This document shows, piece after piece, positions 17,301 to 26,508 of a DNA stretch of 64,000 nt. A program made the position numbers and the translations under genes. Origin of the DNA: Ruminococcus sp. (GTDB lineage: Bacteria > Bacillota > Clostridia > Oscillospirales > Ruminococcaceae); assembly GCA_014799805.1 (NCBI GenBank), contig JAAVHJ010000008.1:1-64000 (forward strand). The letters are read 5' to 3'. Under the pieces are notes generated by a model. It saw only the letters and a program-made list of their open reading frames with translations. It was not told where the DNA came from and did no database searches. Position 1 is the first letter of the stretch. Every line of letters begins with the position of its first letter.

Positions 17301-17347
17301 AATTCCTGTTGAACCGTAGAGATGGTTCAGCAGGAATTTTTATTTTG
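17301..17347 (+). terminator. Strong terminator, second of a tandem pair
   Basis: Arms AATTCCTGTTGAACC (17301-17315) and GGTTCAGCAGGAATT (17324-17338), followed by TTTATTTTG. With the hairpin at 17239 it separates the cargo from the integrase module. The bases 17348-17520 hold no gene I can support. Confidence 0.88.
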
Positions 17348-17525
17348 TCATACAAATTAGCCCTGTTGTGTAAAAAAATGTCATACAATTTTATTAATTA
17401 TTTTTAATGACTTACTAATAGTCATATATGATATTGCTTTTGTTACACTATACTATTCATCAGACGTAATCTGCGAAGCACAATATTTAAGCAATTATAT
17501 GATTGAAAATCAATCACATTCTTAA

Positions 17526-17554
17526 TTGTTTTTTGAATAGAATAGAAATATAAT
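17526..17554 (+). promoter_or_regulatory. Promoter of the 78-aa gene
   Basis: TTGTTT (17526-17531), 17 bases, TATAAT (17549-17554), 62 bases before the start codon. Confidence 0.75.
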
Positions 17555-17615
17555 GCTAGTCAAAAGACAAATAGTATGATTTAAATGCATGTATTGCAAG
17601 AAAGGAGTAATTGTT

Positions 17616-17852
17616 ATGACAGAAACAAAAATATGTGCCTTAGATTCTTCGGCATTAAGCAAACAGGAACATAAAAATTCACAGTGTTCGAAAGATGTTT
17701 ACAAAGGAAAGAAAACTAGAAAGATACATACATACGATAAAGAAACAGGATATCACATTACATCAGTATTTCCAGTATTGAGCCCAGAGGAATGCAAAGA
17801 ACAGGCTGTTAATATCACAGCGGAAATTATAGCTCTGATGAAAGAAAACTGA
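17616..17852 (+). CDS. Small basic protein next to the integrase (78 aa)
   Basis: Not recognised. ATG 17616 has AAAGGAG eight bases upstream; the longer frame from 17589 has none. The middle is very basic (YKGKKTRKIHTYDKETGYHI) and the end forms a helix (SPEECKEQAVNITAEIIALM). Its place directly before the serine integrase, with its own promoter, makes a recombination directionality factor possible, but there is no sequence proof. Confidence 0.7.
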   Translation: MTETKICALDSSALSKQEHKNSQCSKDVYKGKKTRKIHTYDKETGYHITSVFPVLSPEECKEQAVNITAEIIALMKEN

Positions 17853-17868
17853 TCAGTAAAAATATGAC

Positions 17869-17897
17869 TTGCTATTTTGAAAATAGTATGTTATAAT
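17869..17897 (+). promoter_or_regulatory. Promoter of the integrase gene
   Basis: TTGCTA (17869-17874), 17 bases, TATAAT (17892-17897), 39 bases before the integrase start. Confidence 0.75.
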
Positions 17898-17936
17898 TAC
17901 AAACAAGTATGAATTATGAGTAGGAGGAATAGCGAA

Positions 17937-19490
17937 ATGATTGCAATTTATGCAAGGCAGTCTGTTGACAAAAAAGATTCTATTAGCATTGAAATGCAGA
18001 TTGCAGATTGTCGTAAAAAAGTAATAAATCATTCTGAAATTAAAATTTATCAGGATAAGGGCTTTAGTGGTGCGAATACTGACAGACCTGAATTTCAACA
18101 TCTAATGAATGATATTAGCAAAGGCAGAATCCAGAAAGTTGTTGTTTATAAACTAGACAGAATCAGCCGTTCATTATGTGATTTTATGAATATTCAGAAA
18201 CGATTCAATGAGTATGATGTTGAGTTTATCAGTGTACATGAAGATTTTGATACTAGCACACCAGTTGGAAAGGCAATGCTCAATATTCTTATGGTATTTG
18301 CAGAGTTTGAAAGAGAAACCATTCAAGGACGTGTCAAAGAGGCATCTTATGAACGAATGAAGCAGGGATTTTTTGTTGCAGGAATTGCCCCTGTTGGCTT
18401 TCGGAAAGTGTCAATGAAGATTGCTGGCAAGAAGACGCATTGTCTGGAGGCTGATCCCAATACAGAATGGGTGATTCGTGAGATATATGAACTCTACGCA
18501 AAACAAGATACCAGCATCGGCAGTATCGTAAAAAAGATCAATCAGAATCTGGAATATTATGGATTCCCAGATGCAGTATCCAACATCAGAATCAGCAGGA
18601 TACTGAGGAATCCTGTTTATGTGAAAGCTGATGCAGATGTATATCAGTATCTGGAAAGCAAAGGAGCTGATATAGTAGATGATATTGCTGAGTATAATGG
18701 TACAAGAGGATGCACACTTTATGGAAAAAGAAAGAATAAGACAGTCAGCAAGTTTACAGATCTGAATGGAGCTTTTGCAAAGCTTGGATGGCATGAAGGC
18801 TTGATATCTGGAAAACAGTGGTTAAGAGTACAATATAAACTTGACAATAATAAACAAGTGAAGAATTCTGGCAAAGGTACTCATAGTTGGTTGTCGGGGA
18901 TTGTAAGATGTGGGTATTGTGGGTATGCTATTATAATTGTAGATGGACAGTCCACAGGAAGAAAATATGTGAATTGTGGTGGCAGAAAGGATAAGAAAGG
19001 TTGCGAACGTAAGAAAGGGATTATTTTTGATGATATTGAAAAAGCAGTGGAAAATGATTTGCTGAGTCATATGATGCAGTATCAATACATTAGGGAGTCT
19101 AGACAGAAAAATCATGAACAGGAAGTGAATCAATACAAAATAGAGTTACAAAAAGTAGAAAAGGCAATTAAAAATATTGAAGAAAAAATTCTTATGCTTG
19201 AAGCTGATCAATTTGCAATGACGATAGGGGTATTTAATAAAAAGCTGGAGGAACTGTATACTCAAAAACAAGCCATCGAGCAGAAGATCATACAACTTAG
19301 AATGATAGATACAGAAGAAATTTCAGATGATGCTATTGAGAAGTATCTTGCTTCATGGAAAGATCTGAACATAGAAGAAAAAAAAATAATTGCCAGATTA
19401 TTTATTCATACAGTATATGTGAAGAACGATGAAATTTGCATTAATTACCGTATTAATCTAAATAATCAGACACAAAAAGATAATAATTAA
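17937..19490 (+). CDS. Large serine recombinase (element integrase)
   Basis: Site-specific recombinase that inserts and excises the element through a phosphoserine intermediate. The 517 residues start at ATG 17937 (AGGAGG nine bases upstream). The N-terminal resolvase domain (1-140) has the catalytic serine S9 in IYARQS and the arginines of YKLDRISRS. A recombinase domain (about 155-290) follows, then a zinc ribbon (CGYCGYAI ... CGGRKDKKGCER, about 320-350) and the long coiled coil (about 380-450) that controls direction. It reads toward the asnB junction only 75 bases away, the usual place for such an enzyme. Confidence 0.95.
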   Translation: MIAIYARQSVDKKDSISIEMQIADCRKKVINHSEIKIYQDKGFSGANTDRPEFQHLMNDISKGRIQKVVVYKLDRISRSLCDFMNIQKRFNEYDVEFISVHEDFDTSTPVGKAMLNILMVFAEFERETIQGRVKEASYERMKQGFFVAGIAPVGFRKVSMKIAGKKTHCLEADPNTEWVIREIYELYAKQDTSIGSIVKKINQNLEYYGFPDAVSNIRISRILRNPVYVKADADVYQYLESKGADIVDDIAEYNGTRGCTLYGKRKNKTVSKFTDLNGAFAKLGWHEGLISGKQWLRVQYKLDNNKQVKNSGKGTHSWLSGIVRCGYCGYAIIIVDGQSTGRKYVNCGGRKDKKGCERKKGIIFDDIEKAVENDLLSHMMQYQYIRESRQKNHEQEVNQYKIELQKVEKAIKNIEEKILMLEADQFAMTIGVFNKKLEELYTQKQAIEQKIIQLRMIDTEEISDDAIEKYLASWKDLNIEEKKIIARLFIHTVYVKNDEICINYRINLNNQTQKDNN

Positions 19491-19554
19491 AAATAATCGT
19501 CAGGATATAATAGTATCAATTTTTATCTATATCTAGCCAAAAATATATTTTTAC

Positions 19555-19575
19555 TTTTATATCCTTTCTTGATAG
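19555..19575. other. Predicted right attachment site (attR) within asnB
   Basis: In-frame similarity to asparagine synthetase (LLDRKDRMSM type) begins at about TTTCTTGATAGA (19565-19576) and is absent to the left, where a stop (TAG 19511) occurs in the same frame. The crossover must lie near here. The matching left site is outside the window, so the core dinucleotide cannot be fixed. Confidence 0.5.
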
Positions 19576-20002
19576 AAAAGACCGTATGAGCATGTGGAAT
19601 GCCTTAGAAGTTCGTGTGCCGTTCTGTGATTACAGAATTGCACAGTATTTATATAATATTCCTTGGGAATTCAAAGAATACAAAGGTTATGAAAAAGGCT
19701 TATTGCGAGAAGCAATGAAAGATTATTTACCCGAAGAAGTGCTTTGGCGTAAAAAGAGCCCTTATCCAAAAACGCACAATCCAAATTATCTGATGACAGT
19801 TACAAAATTACTAGAAGACCGTTTGCAAAATCCAGAAGCACCAATTTTGCAGATAATCCGCCGTGAAGCTTTAGAACAGCTCCTATATGGCAATGATAAT
19901 ATTCAATTTTATGGGCAATTAATGACAAAGCCACAAACAATTGCTTATTTTTATCAATTAGATTATTGGCTGGAAACTTATCAAATTAAAATTAATTTAT
20001 AA
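19565..20002 (+). pseudogene. asnB: Asparagine synthetase C-terminal fragment (interrupted gene)
   Basis: The frame FLDRKDRMSMWNALEVRVPF, then EYKGYEKGLLREAM and EVLWRKKSPYPKTHNPNYL is the C-terminal part of glutamine-hydrolysing asparagine synthetase (synthetase domain). Only about 145 of the usual 600 or so residues remain; the N-terminal glutaminase domain and the ATP pyrophosphatase motif SGGxDS are missing. The cut coincides with the end of the integrated element, so insertion inactivated the gene unless excision restores it. A 138-aa product from ATG 19586 would not be enzymatically complete. Confidence 0.88.
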
Positions 20003-20010
20003 TATAAAAA

Positions 20011-20038
20011 AATTCTGCTAGCAGCTACTAGCAGAATT
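20011..20038. terminator. Bidirectional terminator between asnB and the GH8 gene
   Basis: Perfect 11-bp stem (AATTCTGCTAG / CTAGCAGAATT) with a six-base loop, flanked by A and T runs on both sides. It serves the converging asnB and GH8 transcripts. Confidence 0.9.
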
Positions 20039-20046
20039 TTTATTTA

Positions 20047-21483
20047 TTATTTCAGAAATGCATATTTCATTAAGCAAAAATCATAAATATTAATTTCCTG
20101 ATTACTATCAAAATCCCCTGCTTGCCAATTTGCTAATTCACCGTTCCCATGCAACCATTTTTGTAATATAATAATATCTAATATATTAAATTCACCATCT
20201 GCATTGACATCACCCATGATAAAATTATCTTGCTTATTATCATTTGTATCAGGTGTTATCCAACCACCATCATCTGAAATTAAACATAATAATTTAATCG
20301 TATCACCATAATAGACATCATCGCCATAATGAATAATTACATCACGCAATGCATCATGCCATTCTGTATTATCTGTGCAATTAGACGCAATCAAAAATGG
20401 TGCAGTAAAACACAAGTCTGAATAATCTTCAACTGCTGTGCCATCTAATTGATAACCTGCCATAATTTCCCAAGGGTCATTATTCGTATCAGAAATTATA
20501 AAATTAGTAATGTTTTCAGAAAATTGCTTTGCTATGCTATTATTATTTATCATATAATCCATGCCAATTCGCCAAGGTGTACGACAAGCATTATAATAAT
20601 AACAGCCGTCATATTCACTCTCTAAAAAATCAGCTCCAGCAGGGACAAATTTGCCTGTTTCGTCCCGAATTACAAAATCAGGTAAGATACCATTTTGATA
20701 TTCTGCTGTAATTTCTGTGATAATCTCATAAGTAGTATCATAAACTTTTAGCCAATTCTCATCACCAGAAACTTCTGCAAATACAGGCAAATAATACATA
20801 ATAAAATCAGAAGTTCTTGTTGCATGATAATAAATTTCAGAACTATCGCATTCAGAAACCCAATCACCAAGTGTTAATATCCAATATTCATGATTGACAT
20901 CATATTGCATAATATCAGAAATCATAGCTTTTGCTTCATCAAGATAATTAATTTCGCCGTCACTGCCCCAAATAGAATCTGCTAATAATAATGCATAAGC
21001 AATATCCATGTCGCCGTCAGTTGCAGAATCACAATAACCACCTGTCATACTGCCTTCTTCTGCACCATCAATTAAAGCCGTTCCGTTATCACATTGTTGC
21101 CATGACATCAGATGTGAACCAATGCTGCTGGGGTGGGCTTTATAGAATCGATACATGCCATCAAAATAGTTTTTCGCATTTTCATCGTATTCAGCCATTT
21201 CTGCAAAAATTAACATGCCATAGCCATGGGCTTCTGAAACAGTTACTGCAACAGATTGATTATTACCAGAATATTTTTCTTCACTGTACCAGACATAATA
21301 CTGTTCTTCATCTGTTACATAAGTATCTTGTGCTAAATATTTTTCTTTCCATTCCTGATAAAAATTTACCGTATCTTGCGATAAATTGTTTATATCTCTA
21401 GCACAAGCATTGACAGCAAAACTAAAATTACTTGCTACGATTCCTAAAGCTGTCACAAAGCTAACTATTTTATTTCTTTTCAT
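20047..21483 (-). CDS. Dockerin-bearing GH8 glycoside hydrolase
   Basis: Secreted glucanase or xylanase of family GH8. A signal peptide (1-27, ending VNACA) is followed by the (alpha/alpha)6 catalytic domain: general acid E84 in SEAHGYGM and the SATDGDMDIAYALLLA motif (153-168) with the Asp residues of the active site. The C-terminal 60 residues form a type I dockerin with two calcium loops (GDVNADGEFNILD, GDFDSNQEINIYD), so the enzyme is meant for a cellulosome. GGAGGG precedes the ATG. It is the last gene of a three-gene cluster with the DUF4291 and SGNH genes. Confidence 0.93.
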   Translation of the reverse strand: MKRNKIVSFVTALGIVASNFSFAVNACARDINNLSQDTVNFYQEWKEKYLAQDTYVTDEEQYYVWYSEEKYSGNNQSVAVTVSEAHGYGMLIFAEMAEYDENAKNYFDGMYRFYKAHPSSIGSHLMSWQQCDNGTALIDGAEEGSMTGGYCDSATDGDMDIAYALLLADSIWGSDGEINYLDEAKAMISDIMQYDVNHEYWILTLGDWVSECDSSEIYYHATRTSDFIMYYLPVFAEVSGDENWLKVYDTTYEIITEITAEYQNGILPDFVIRDETGKFVPAGADFLESEYDGCYYYNACRTPWRIGMDYMINNNSIAKQFSENITNFIISDTNNDPWEIMAGYQLDGTAVEDYSDLCFTAPFLIASNCTDNTEWHDALRDVIIHYGDDVYYGDTIKLLCLISDDGGWITPDTNDNKQDNFIMGDVNADGEFNILDIIILQKWLHGNGELANWQAGDFDSNQEINIYDFCLMKYAFLK

Positions 21484-21498
21484 AAAAAATAATCCCTC

Positions 21499-22059
21499 CT
21501 ATGTTTCTGGAAAATAAATTTTTTCTTGTGGCAATAAATCACCAATATTTAAGCCGTTCTGTTTTTTATTTCTTAAATCTATTACAAATTCTGTAATATC
21601 CTGAATATTCACAATCCAGTTTTGTACATAATTTTTAACTGCTTGCCCTCGGAGTCCTATTTGTATCGAACGATAATTTAACGCATTGCCATAAATATCC
21701 CGTTCAGGGTCCCACTGTACCCGAATATCAGAATTTTTAACTTGTTCCTGCCATTCTTGATAAGATAAATTATTTTCAATTGCAGAATAACTTGATACAA
21801 TTGCATTTTTTAGAATTTCATCAAAAGCCTGACGCTTTATATCAATTGCTAGAATATGCTCTTGATTTTGTTTCAACCCCCAACCGCAACGATACATCAT
21901 CCATAAAAAAGACGGTTTTATCCAAGTCATGCGAGTTAATTTAAAATTTTTTCCAAATGTTCCTAACTGAACAGCTTCTTTTGCAATCTTAGAATGATAC
22001 GCCTGATACACACGAATTGTATTCTGATTATAAACGGCTCTGATTTCTTTGTAATTCAT
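21499..22059 (-). CDS. DUF4291 family protein
   Basis: Cytoplasmic protein of 186 residues with the family signatures IRAVYNQNTIRVYQAY near the start, TRMTWIKPSFLWMMYRCGW in the middle and QWDPERD near residue 116. The family has no assigned function that I can state with certainty. It sits between two dockerin-bearing secreted enzymes with gaps of 11 and 15 bases, so all three are probably cotranscribed, although it lacks a signal peptide. Confidence 0.85.
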   Translation of the reverse strand: MNYKEIRAVYNQNTIRVYQAYHSKIAKEAVQLGTFGKNFKLTRMTWIKPSFLWMMYRCGWGLKQNQEHILAIDIKRQAFDEILKNAIVSSYSAIENNLSYQEWQEQVKNSDIRVQWDPERDIYGNALNYRSIQIGLRGQAVKNYVQNWIVNIQDITEFVIDLRNKKQNGLNIGDLLPQEKIYFPET

Positions 22060-22070
22060 ACTAAAACCTC

Positions 22071-23297
22071 TTAATTAGAAGATTTTAACACCAGTTTTTT
22101 CAATAATACAAAGTCATAAATATTTACAATGCCATCATCATTTATATCACTGCATAGAAACGCCGTTTCATTAATATGCTCTTTTCCAATCAGATATTTT
22201 TGTAATAAAATAATATCTTGCAAATCAACAATTCCATTAAGAGAAATATCACCCTTTATAAAAGCTGGCACTGGTACTTCTTCCGAAGATTCTTGTGTAG
22301 ATTCAGTTACATTTTCAGAGCTATCCTGTGTAGATTCCGTCACATTTTCAGAACTATCCTGTGTAGATTCCGTTATGTTTTCAGAACTATCCTGTGTAGA
22401 TTCCGTTACGTTTTCAGAACTATCTTGTGTAGGTTCAGGAATTGTCACATTGCCATTCAAATAAGTAGTATTTAATAAATTAGCCCAATACATACCCATT
22501 TTTTCATAGCCTGCTTCATTTGGGTGAACACCATCATATAAATCTGTATTCTGGTCTACCACACTGTGAATATCTCCAAAAGCAACACGTTCGCCCTTAG
22601 CCTGTTTTTCTGCCACAAGCTCACGAATAGAATTATTATAAGCATCAATACTGCCCTGTACTGCATTTGTAAATCCTTCTGGGTCTGCATTATAATCGAT
22701 TCCATAGCTCCAAAGCCAGTCATAACGTTCAGCAATATTAATATCTGGAATTGTGGAAACATATAACATATCATCTTTGCCGTCCATACTTGCTAAAATT
22801 GTAGTAATTAAATTTTCCAGACGGTCTGTAATACCAGTATTATAATTACTTAAAATATCATTTGTACCAATTTGTAATAATACAACATCAGGGTCATAGG
22901 CTTCAATCATATTTTTGCCATCGCCATAATCTTCCTGAATGGTTTCTAAAATTCCCTGACGGGTTTCCGTGCCTGTCATGTACTGAATCGCATAACCGCT
23001 ATAGCCAGCATAATTTCCATCATAAGTGATATTTTCGCCATTATAACTAAATGATTCTGTATCACTACCTTTTGGACCTACCATATCAATATTAGAATAG
23101 CCTTGTTTTTCTAATTCATGATAGAGATATTTCCGATAGCCGCCACTAGTCCAATAACCATCTGTGATAGAATCGCCTAATGACATGATTTTAACTGTTT
23201 TTTCAGATTGTTCTTCTGGAAATACTGTCAAAGAACTTGTTGCACAAACAGCACAGGCAATTGCTGTCAATGACGCAGTTAATTTTCTCATATTCAT
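22071..23297 (-). CDS. Dockerin-bearing SGNH/GDSL esterase
   Basis: Secreted esterase, likely removing acetyl groups from plant polysaccharide (CE3-like). A signal peptide (about 1-25) is followed by the SGNH domain: block I SLGDSITDG with nucleophile S43, block III QIGTND, block V DGVHPNEAG with the Asp/His pair. Next is a linker of 11-residue repeats (DSSENVTESTQ), then a C-terminal dockerin (GDISLNGIVDLQD and SDINDDGIVNIYD). AAAGGAAG lies before the ATG. It is the first gene of the cluster with DUF4291 and GH8. The substrate is not determined by the sequence. Confidence 0.92.
   Translation of the reverse strand: MNMRKLTASLTAIACAVCATSSLTVFPEEQSEKTVKIMSLGDSITDGYWTSGGYRKYLYHELEKQGYSNIDMVGPKGSDTESFSYNGENITYDGNYAGYSGYAIQYMTGTETRQGILETIQEDYGDGKNMIEAYDPDVVLLQIGTNDILSNYNTGITDRLENLITTILASMDGKDDMLYVSTIPDINIAERYDWLWSYGIDYNADPEGFTNAVQGSIDAYNNSIRELVAEKQAKGERVAFGDIHSVVDQNTDLYDGVHPNEAGYEKMGMYWANLLNTTYLNGNVTIPEPTQDSSENVTESTQDSSENITESTQDSSENVTESTQDSSENVTESTQESSEEVPVPAFIKGDISLNGIVDLQDIILLQKYLIGKEHINETAFLCSDINDDGIVNIYDFVLLKKLVLKSSN
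22284..22440. repeat. 33-bp tandem repeats in the esterase linker
   Basis: About five copies of a 33-bp unit encoding DSSENVTESTQ (Thr/Ser/Glu-rich linker). Copies differ by only a few bases, so the length may vary between strains. Confidence 0.85.
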
Positions 23298-23330
23298 GCG
23301 ACATCTTCCTTTCTTAAATTAAATGATTCT

Positions 23331-23371
23331 AATAAAACCCTCATTTTATTGATTTTTATGAGGGTTTTATT
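23331..23371 (-). terminator. Terminator after aspS
   Basis: Fourteen-base arms (23331-23344 and 23358-23371; AATAAAACCCTCAT and its complement) with T runs in both directions. Confidence 0.88.
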
Positions 23372-23387
23372 AATTTACTAATTAAAA

Positions 23388-25163
23388 TTATTCTTTAGGC
23401 TTTACCATAATGCCCAATACATCAAGATTTTCTTTCTCAACAGGTGACGGACAAGCACTCATGATTTCCGAAGCGTCTTTTACTTTAGGGAATGCCACAA
23501 CATCACGCAAACTTTCTGCTTTACACAGCAACATAGCTAATCTATCAAGTCCAATGCCCAAACCTCCATGCGGAGGCGCACCATAATGATAAGCTTCTAC
23601 TAAAAATCCGAATTTCGCTTGAATTTCTTCATCAGTTAAACCTAATGCTCTGAACATTTTCTGTTGCAATTCATAGTCTGTAATACGCATAGAACCTGAA
23701 CTTAATTCAATGCCGTTTAATACTAAATCATAAGCTTTTGCAACAACTTTTTCAGGATTAGATTCTAAATATTGCAAACATTCATCTTCAGGCATTGTAA
23801 ACGGATGATGCATAGCAAGCCATGTCTGAGAATCTTCGTCCCATTCAAAAAACGGAAATTGCGTAATCCATAAGAAATTTAATTTATCTTCTGGAATCAT
23901 ATTTAATTTCTTTGCAACTTCTAAACGCAATGCACCTAATACAGGAAGTGTAATGTTATTTTTATCTGCAATAAATAAAGCCACATCGCCTTTTTCGCAA
24001 TTAATTCTAGTTAAAATAGTTTGCATGTCTTGTTCAGAGAAAAATTTTGCAAATGCACAAGTTGGCTTTTCGTCAGCCCAACGAATAAATGCTAAACCTT
24101 TTGCACCGATACCACGCACAAATTCTGTTAATTTATCAATTTCTTTTCTGGATAAGATTTTCACAGCATTTTTTGCGACAATACAACGCACACTGCCACC
24201 AGATTTCACAGCATTAGCAAACACACTAAAATCAGAATCTTTTACCAAATCTGAAATATCTTGTAATTTCATATCAAATCTGGTATCAGGCTTATCAGAG
24301 CCGTAATCATTCATAGCATCTGCATAAGACAATCTAGGCAACGGCAAAGATACTTCTTGTCCCAGAACATCTTGAATTAATTTCTGTACAAAGCCTTCTG
24401 TTAATTTTAAAATATCTTCTACGTCCATAAAAGACATTTCTAAATCAATTTGTGTAAATTCTGGTTGTCTGTCTGCTCTTAAATCTTCGTCTCTGAAACA
24501 TCTTGCAATTTGAATATAACGCTCCATACCTGCAACCATAAGCAATTGCTTATAAATCTGCGGTGATTGTGGCAACGCATAAAATTCACCTTGATGCACT
24601 CTGGACGGAATTAAATAATCTCTTGCACCCTCTGGAGTAGATTTCATCATCATGGGCGTTTCGATTTCGATAAAATCATTTGCATAAAAATATTCTCTTG
24701 CACATTTGGCGATTTTATGACGCATAATTAAATTTTTCTGCAAAACGGGTCTTCTTAAATCCAGATAGCGATATTTTAAACGCATTTCTTCGCCTGCGTT
24801 TGTTTCGTTCATAATAACAAATGGCACAGGTTCGGCTTTTGCTAAAATTTTAATTTCTTCGGCAATAATTTCAATATTACCAGTTTTCATATTTGGATTA
24901 ATATCCTGACGAATTACAGATTTGCCTTTTACAAGCAATACATATTCATTTTTGCAGGATTCTGCTTTCGCAAAAATTTCTCTATCTGTTTCATCATTAA
25001 ATACTAACTGCACTTCGCCGCTTCTGTCTCTCAGCACAATAAAAATTACTTTATTTTTATTTCTGATATATTGCACAAAGCCACCAACGACAACTTGCAT
25101 ATCAGGTTCTGTGACTTCTCCGCAACCATGTGTACGTCTTAAATTTCCCATAGATTCAGCCAT
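23388..25163 (-). CDS. aspS: Aspartyl-tRNA synthetase
   Basis: Class II synthetase that charges tRNA-Asp (possibly also tRNA-Asn). The 591 residues have the bacterial layout: OB-fold anticodon domain (1-105), catalytic core with motif 2 (FRDEDLRADRQPEFTQID), the bacterial insertion domain (about 290-410) and motif 3 (GLGIGLDRL near 537). AAGGAG lies before the ATG. It follows hisS by 13 bases, a common pairing. Confidence 0.97.
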   Translation of the reverse strand: MAESMGNLRRTHGCGEVTEPDMQVVVGGFVQYIRNKNKVIFIVLRDRSGEVQLVFNDETDREIFAKAESCKNEYVLLVKGKSVIRQDINPNMKTGNIEIIAEEIKILAKAEPVPFVIMNETNAGEEMRLKYRYLDLRRPVLQKNLIMRHKIAKCAREYFYANDFIEIETPMMMKSTPEGARDYLIPSRVHQGEFYALPQSPQIYKQLLMVAGMERYIQIARCFRDEDLRADRQPEFTQIDLEMSFMDVEDILKLTEGFVQKLIQDVLGQEVSLPLPRLSYADAMNDYGSDKPDTRFDMKLQDISDLVKDSDFSVFANAVKSGGSVRCIVAKNAVKILSRKEIDKLTEFVRGIGAKGLAFIRWADEKPTCAFAKFFSEQDMQTILTRINCEKGDVALFIADKNNITLPVLGALRLEVAKKLNMIPEDKLNFLWITQFPFFEWDEDSQTWLAMHHPFTMPEDECLQYLESNPEKVVAKAYDLVLNGIELSSGSMRITDYELQQKMFRALGLTDEEIQAKFGFLVEAYHYGAPPHGGLGIGLDRLAMLLCKAESLRDVVAFPKVKDASEIMSACPSPVEKENLDVLGIMVKPKE

Positions 25164-25176
25164 AATTTACAACTCC

Positions 25177-26469
25177 TTAATTTAAATTCATTGCTAATCT
25201 ATCTGCAATTTCAATCTCTGAAAAATGCTTGACAAAATCATTATCTAATTTAATAGCAATTTTTTCCCCAGATTTCATATTTTTTAAAACAGCTTCATTT
25301 TGTTCTAATTCATTATCGCCCAGTACTAACACAAATCTGGCATGAATTTTATCAGCATATTTCATTTGGGCTCTTAAACTTCTGCCCATCACATCAGTTT
25401 GTGCAGAAATGCCCTCACAACGGAGCTGTGCTGTAAATTGCATCGCTTTTGCATTTGCGGATTCGCCCATAGGAACAAAACAAATATCACAAGCATTAGA
25501 TTCTGATAAATTTACGCCCTGATTTTTGAGTGTTAATAACAAACGCTCTAATCCCATGCCAAAGCCAAGTGCTGGTGTAGGCTGACCACCTAATTGAGCA
25601 ATTAAGCCGTCATAACGACCACCGCCGCAAATAGTTCCTTGTGAGCCAATATCCGTTGTTACAAATTCAAATACTGTTTTTGTATAATAATCTAAACCTC
25701 TGACAATTCTAGGATTTACAGAATATTTTATATTTAATAAATCCAGATTTGCTTTTAAATTTTCAAAATGCGTGTTACAATCTTCACATAAATAATCTAA
25801 AATCACAGGGGCATTTTTTGCAATTTCCTGACAAACAGGACTTTTGCAATCTAAAATTCGCATTGGATTTTTTTCCAGACGCTCTTGACAAGTTTCACAA
25901 AGTTGTTCTTTAGAACTAGAAAAATAATCTTTTAAAGCCTTATGGTAATTTTTTCGGCATGCAGGACAACCTATGGAATTAATATTTAATTCTATTCCTG
26001 TTAAGCCTATCTGGTCAAGAATTTGCTTTGCAAGACTGATAACTTCTGCATCTGCACTTGGCAAACCAGAACCTGCCATTTCCACACCAAACTGGTGAAA
26101 TTCTCTTAATCTTCCTGCTTGTGGGCGTTCATGTCTGAAACAGGATAGAATATAATATACTTTTTGTGGCAAAGCTTCATTCAGCAAGCCATTTTGGAGC
26201 ATTGCTCTGATAGTTCCTGCTGTGCCTTCAGGTCTAAGCGTAAATTTAGATTCTTTTGCAGAAACTGTATACATTTCTTTTTGTACAACATCTGTTGTTT
26301 CACCAACGCCACGGCAAAACAGCTCTGTTTGCTCAAAAGTCGGGATTCTGATTTCTTGAAATCCATATACATTGGCAGTTGTTCTTAGAAAGTTTTCAAG
26401 ATTCTGCCAATCACGACTAACAGACGGCAAAATATCTTCTGTGCCGTTCGGTCGTTTTAATAAACTCAT
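25177..26469 (-). CDS. hisS: Histidyl-tRNA synthetase
   Basis: Class II synthetase that charges tRNA-His. Motifs: RPEGTAGTIR (motif 2 region), CFRHERPQAGRLREFHQFG, the histidine signatures LDYYTKTVFE and GGGRYDGL, and motif 3 GFGMGLERLL, with a C-terminal anticodon-binding domain. ATG 26469 is preferred to an upstream TTG (26487) because GGAG stands ahead of it and the protein then starts in the usual way (SLLKRPNGTEDILP). An orphan hsdS gene lies 39 bases upstream, so hisS may depend on transcription through it. Confidence 0.95.
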   Translation of the reverse strand: MSLLKRPNGTEDILPSVSRDWQNLENFLRTTANVYGFQEIRIPTFEQTELFCRGVGETTDVVQKEMYTVSAKESKFTLRPEGTAGTIRAMLQNGLLNEALPQKVYYILSCFRHERPQAGRLREFHQFGVEMAGSGLPSADAEVISLAKQILDQIGLTGIELNINSIGCPACRKNYHKALKDYFSSSKEQLCETCQERLEKNPMRILDCKSPVCQEIAKNAPVILDYLCEDCNTHFENLKANLDLLNIKYSVNPRIVRGLDYYTKTVFEFVTTDIGSQGTICGGGRYDGLIAQLGGQPTPALGFGMGLERLLLTLKNQGVNLSESNACDICFVPMGESANAKAMQFTAQLRCEGISAQTDVMGRSLRAQMKYADKIHARFVLVLGDNELEQNEAVLKNMKSGEKIAIKLDNDFVKHFSEIEIADRLAMNLN

Positions 26470-26508
26470 TTCAATTTCACACTCCAATTATTTCATAATT
26501 TTTCTATG

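Larger units (their letters stand above)
1..19565. mobile_element. Integrated element with serine integrase (right part only)
   Basis: The block ends on the right with a large serine recombinase whose stop lies about 75 bases before an in-frame C-terminal fragment of asparagine synthetase, so the element appears to have entered asnB. The left end and the N-terminal asnB part are not in the window. Everything from position 1 to the junction is accessory in type: type I restriction-modification, RNA ligase and relics, Thg1-like protein, exported repeat proteins, regulators and orphan genes, mostly on the plus strand, whereas the chromosome to the right is mostly minus strand. No conjugation, replication or phage structural genes are visible here, so the class of element (genomic island, mobilisable element or prophage remnant) stays open. 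Confidence 0.7.

Noticed and set aside
19586..20002. Independent small gene of 138 aa
   Set aside because: Sequence is asparagine synthetase C-terminus and similarity continues in frame before the ATG; an interrupted gene explains it better.
22284..22440. Regular 33-bp repeats that might suggest a CRISPR array
   Set aside because: No unique spacers; the repeats are in frame and encode the esterase linker.
23298..25200. T-box or tRNA gene near aspS-hisS
   Set aside because: No T-box core or cloverleaf could be traced in the short intergenic parts.
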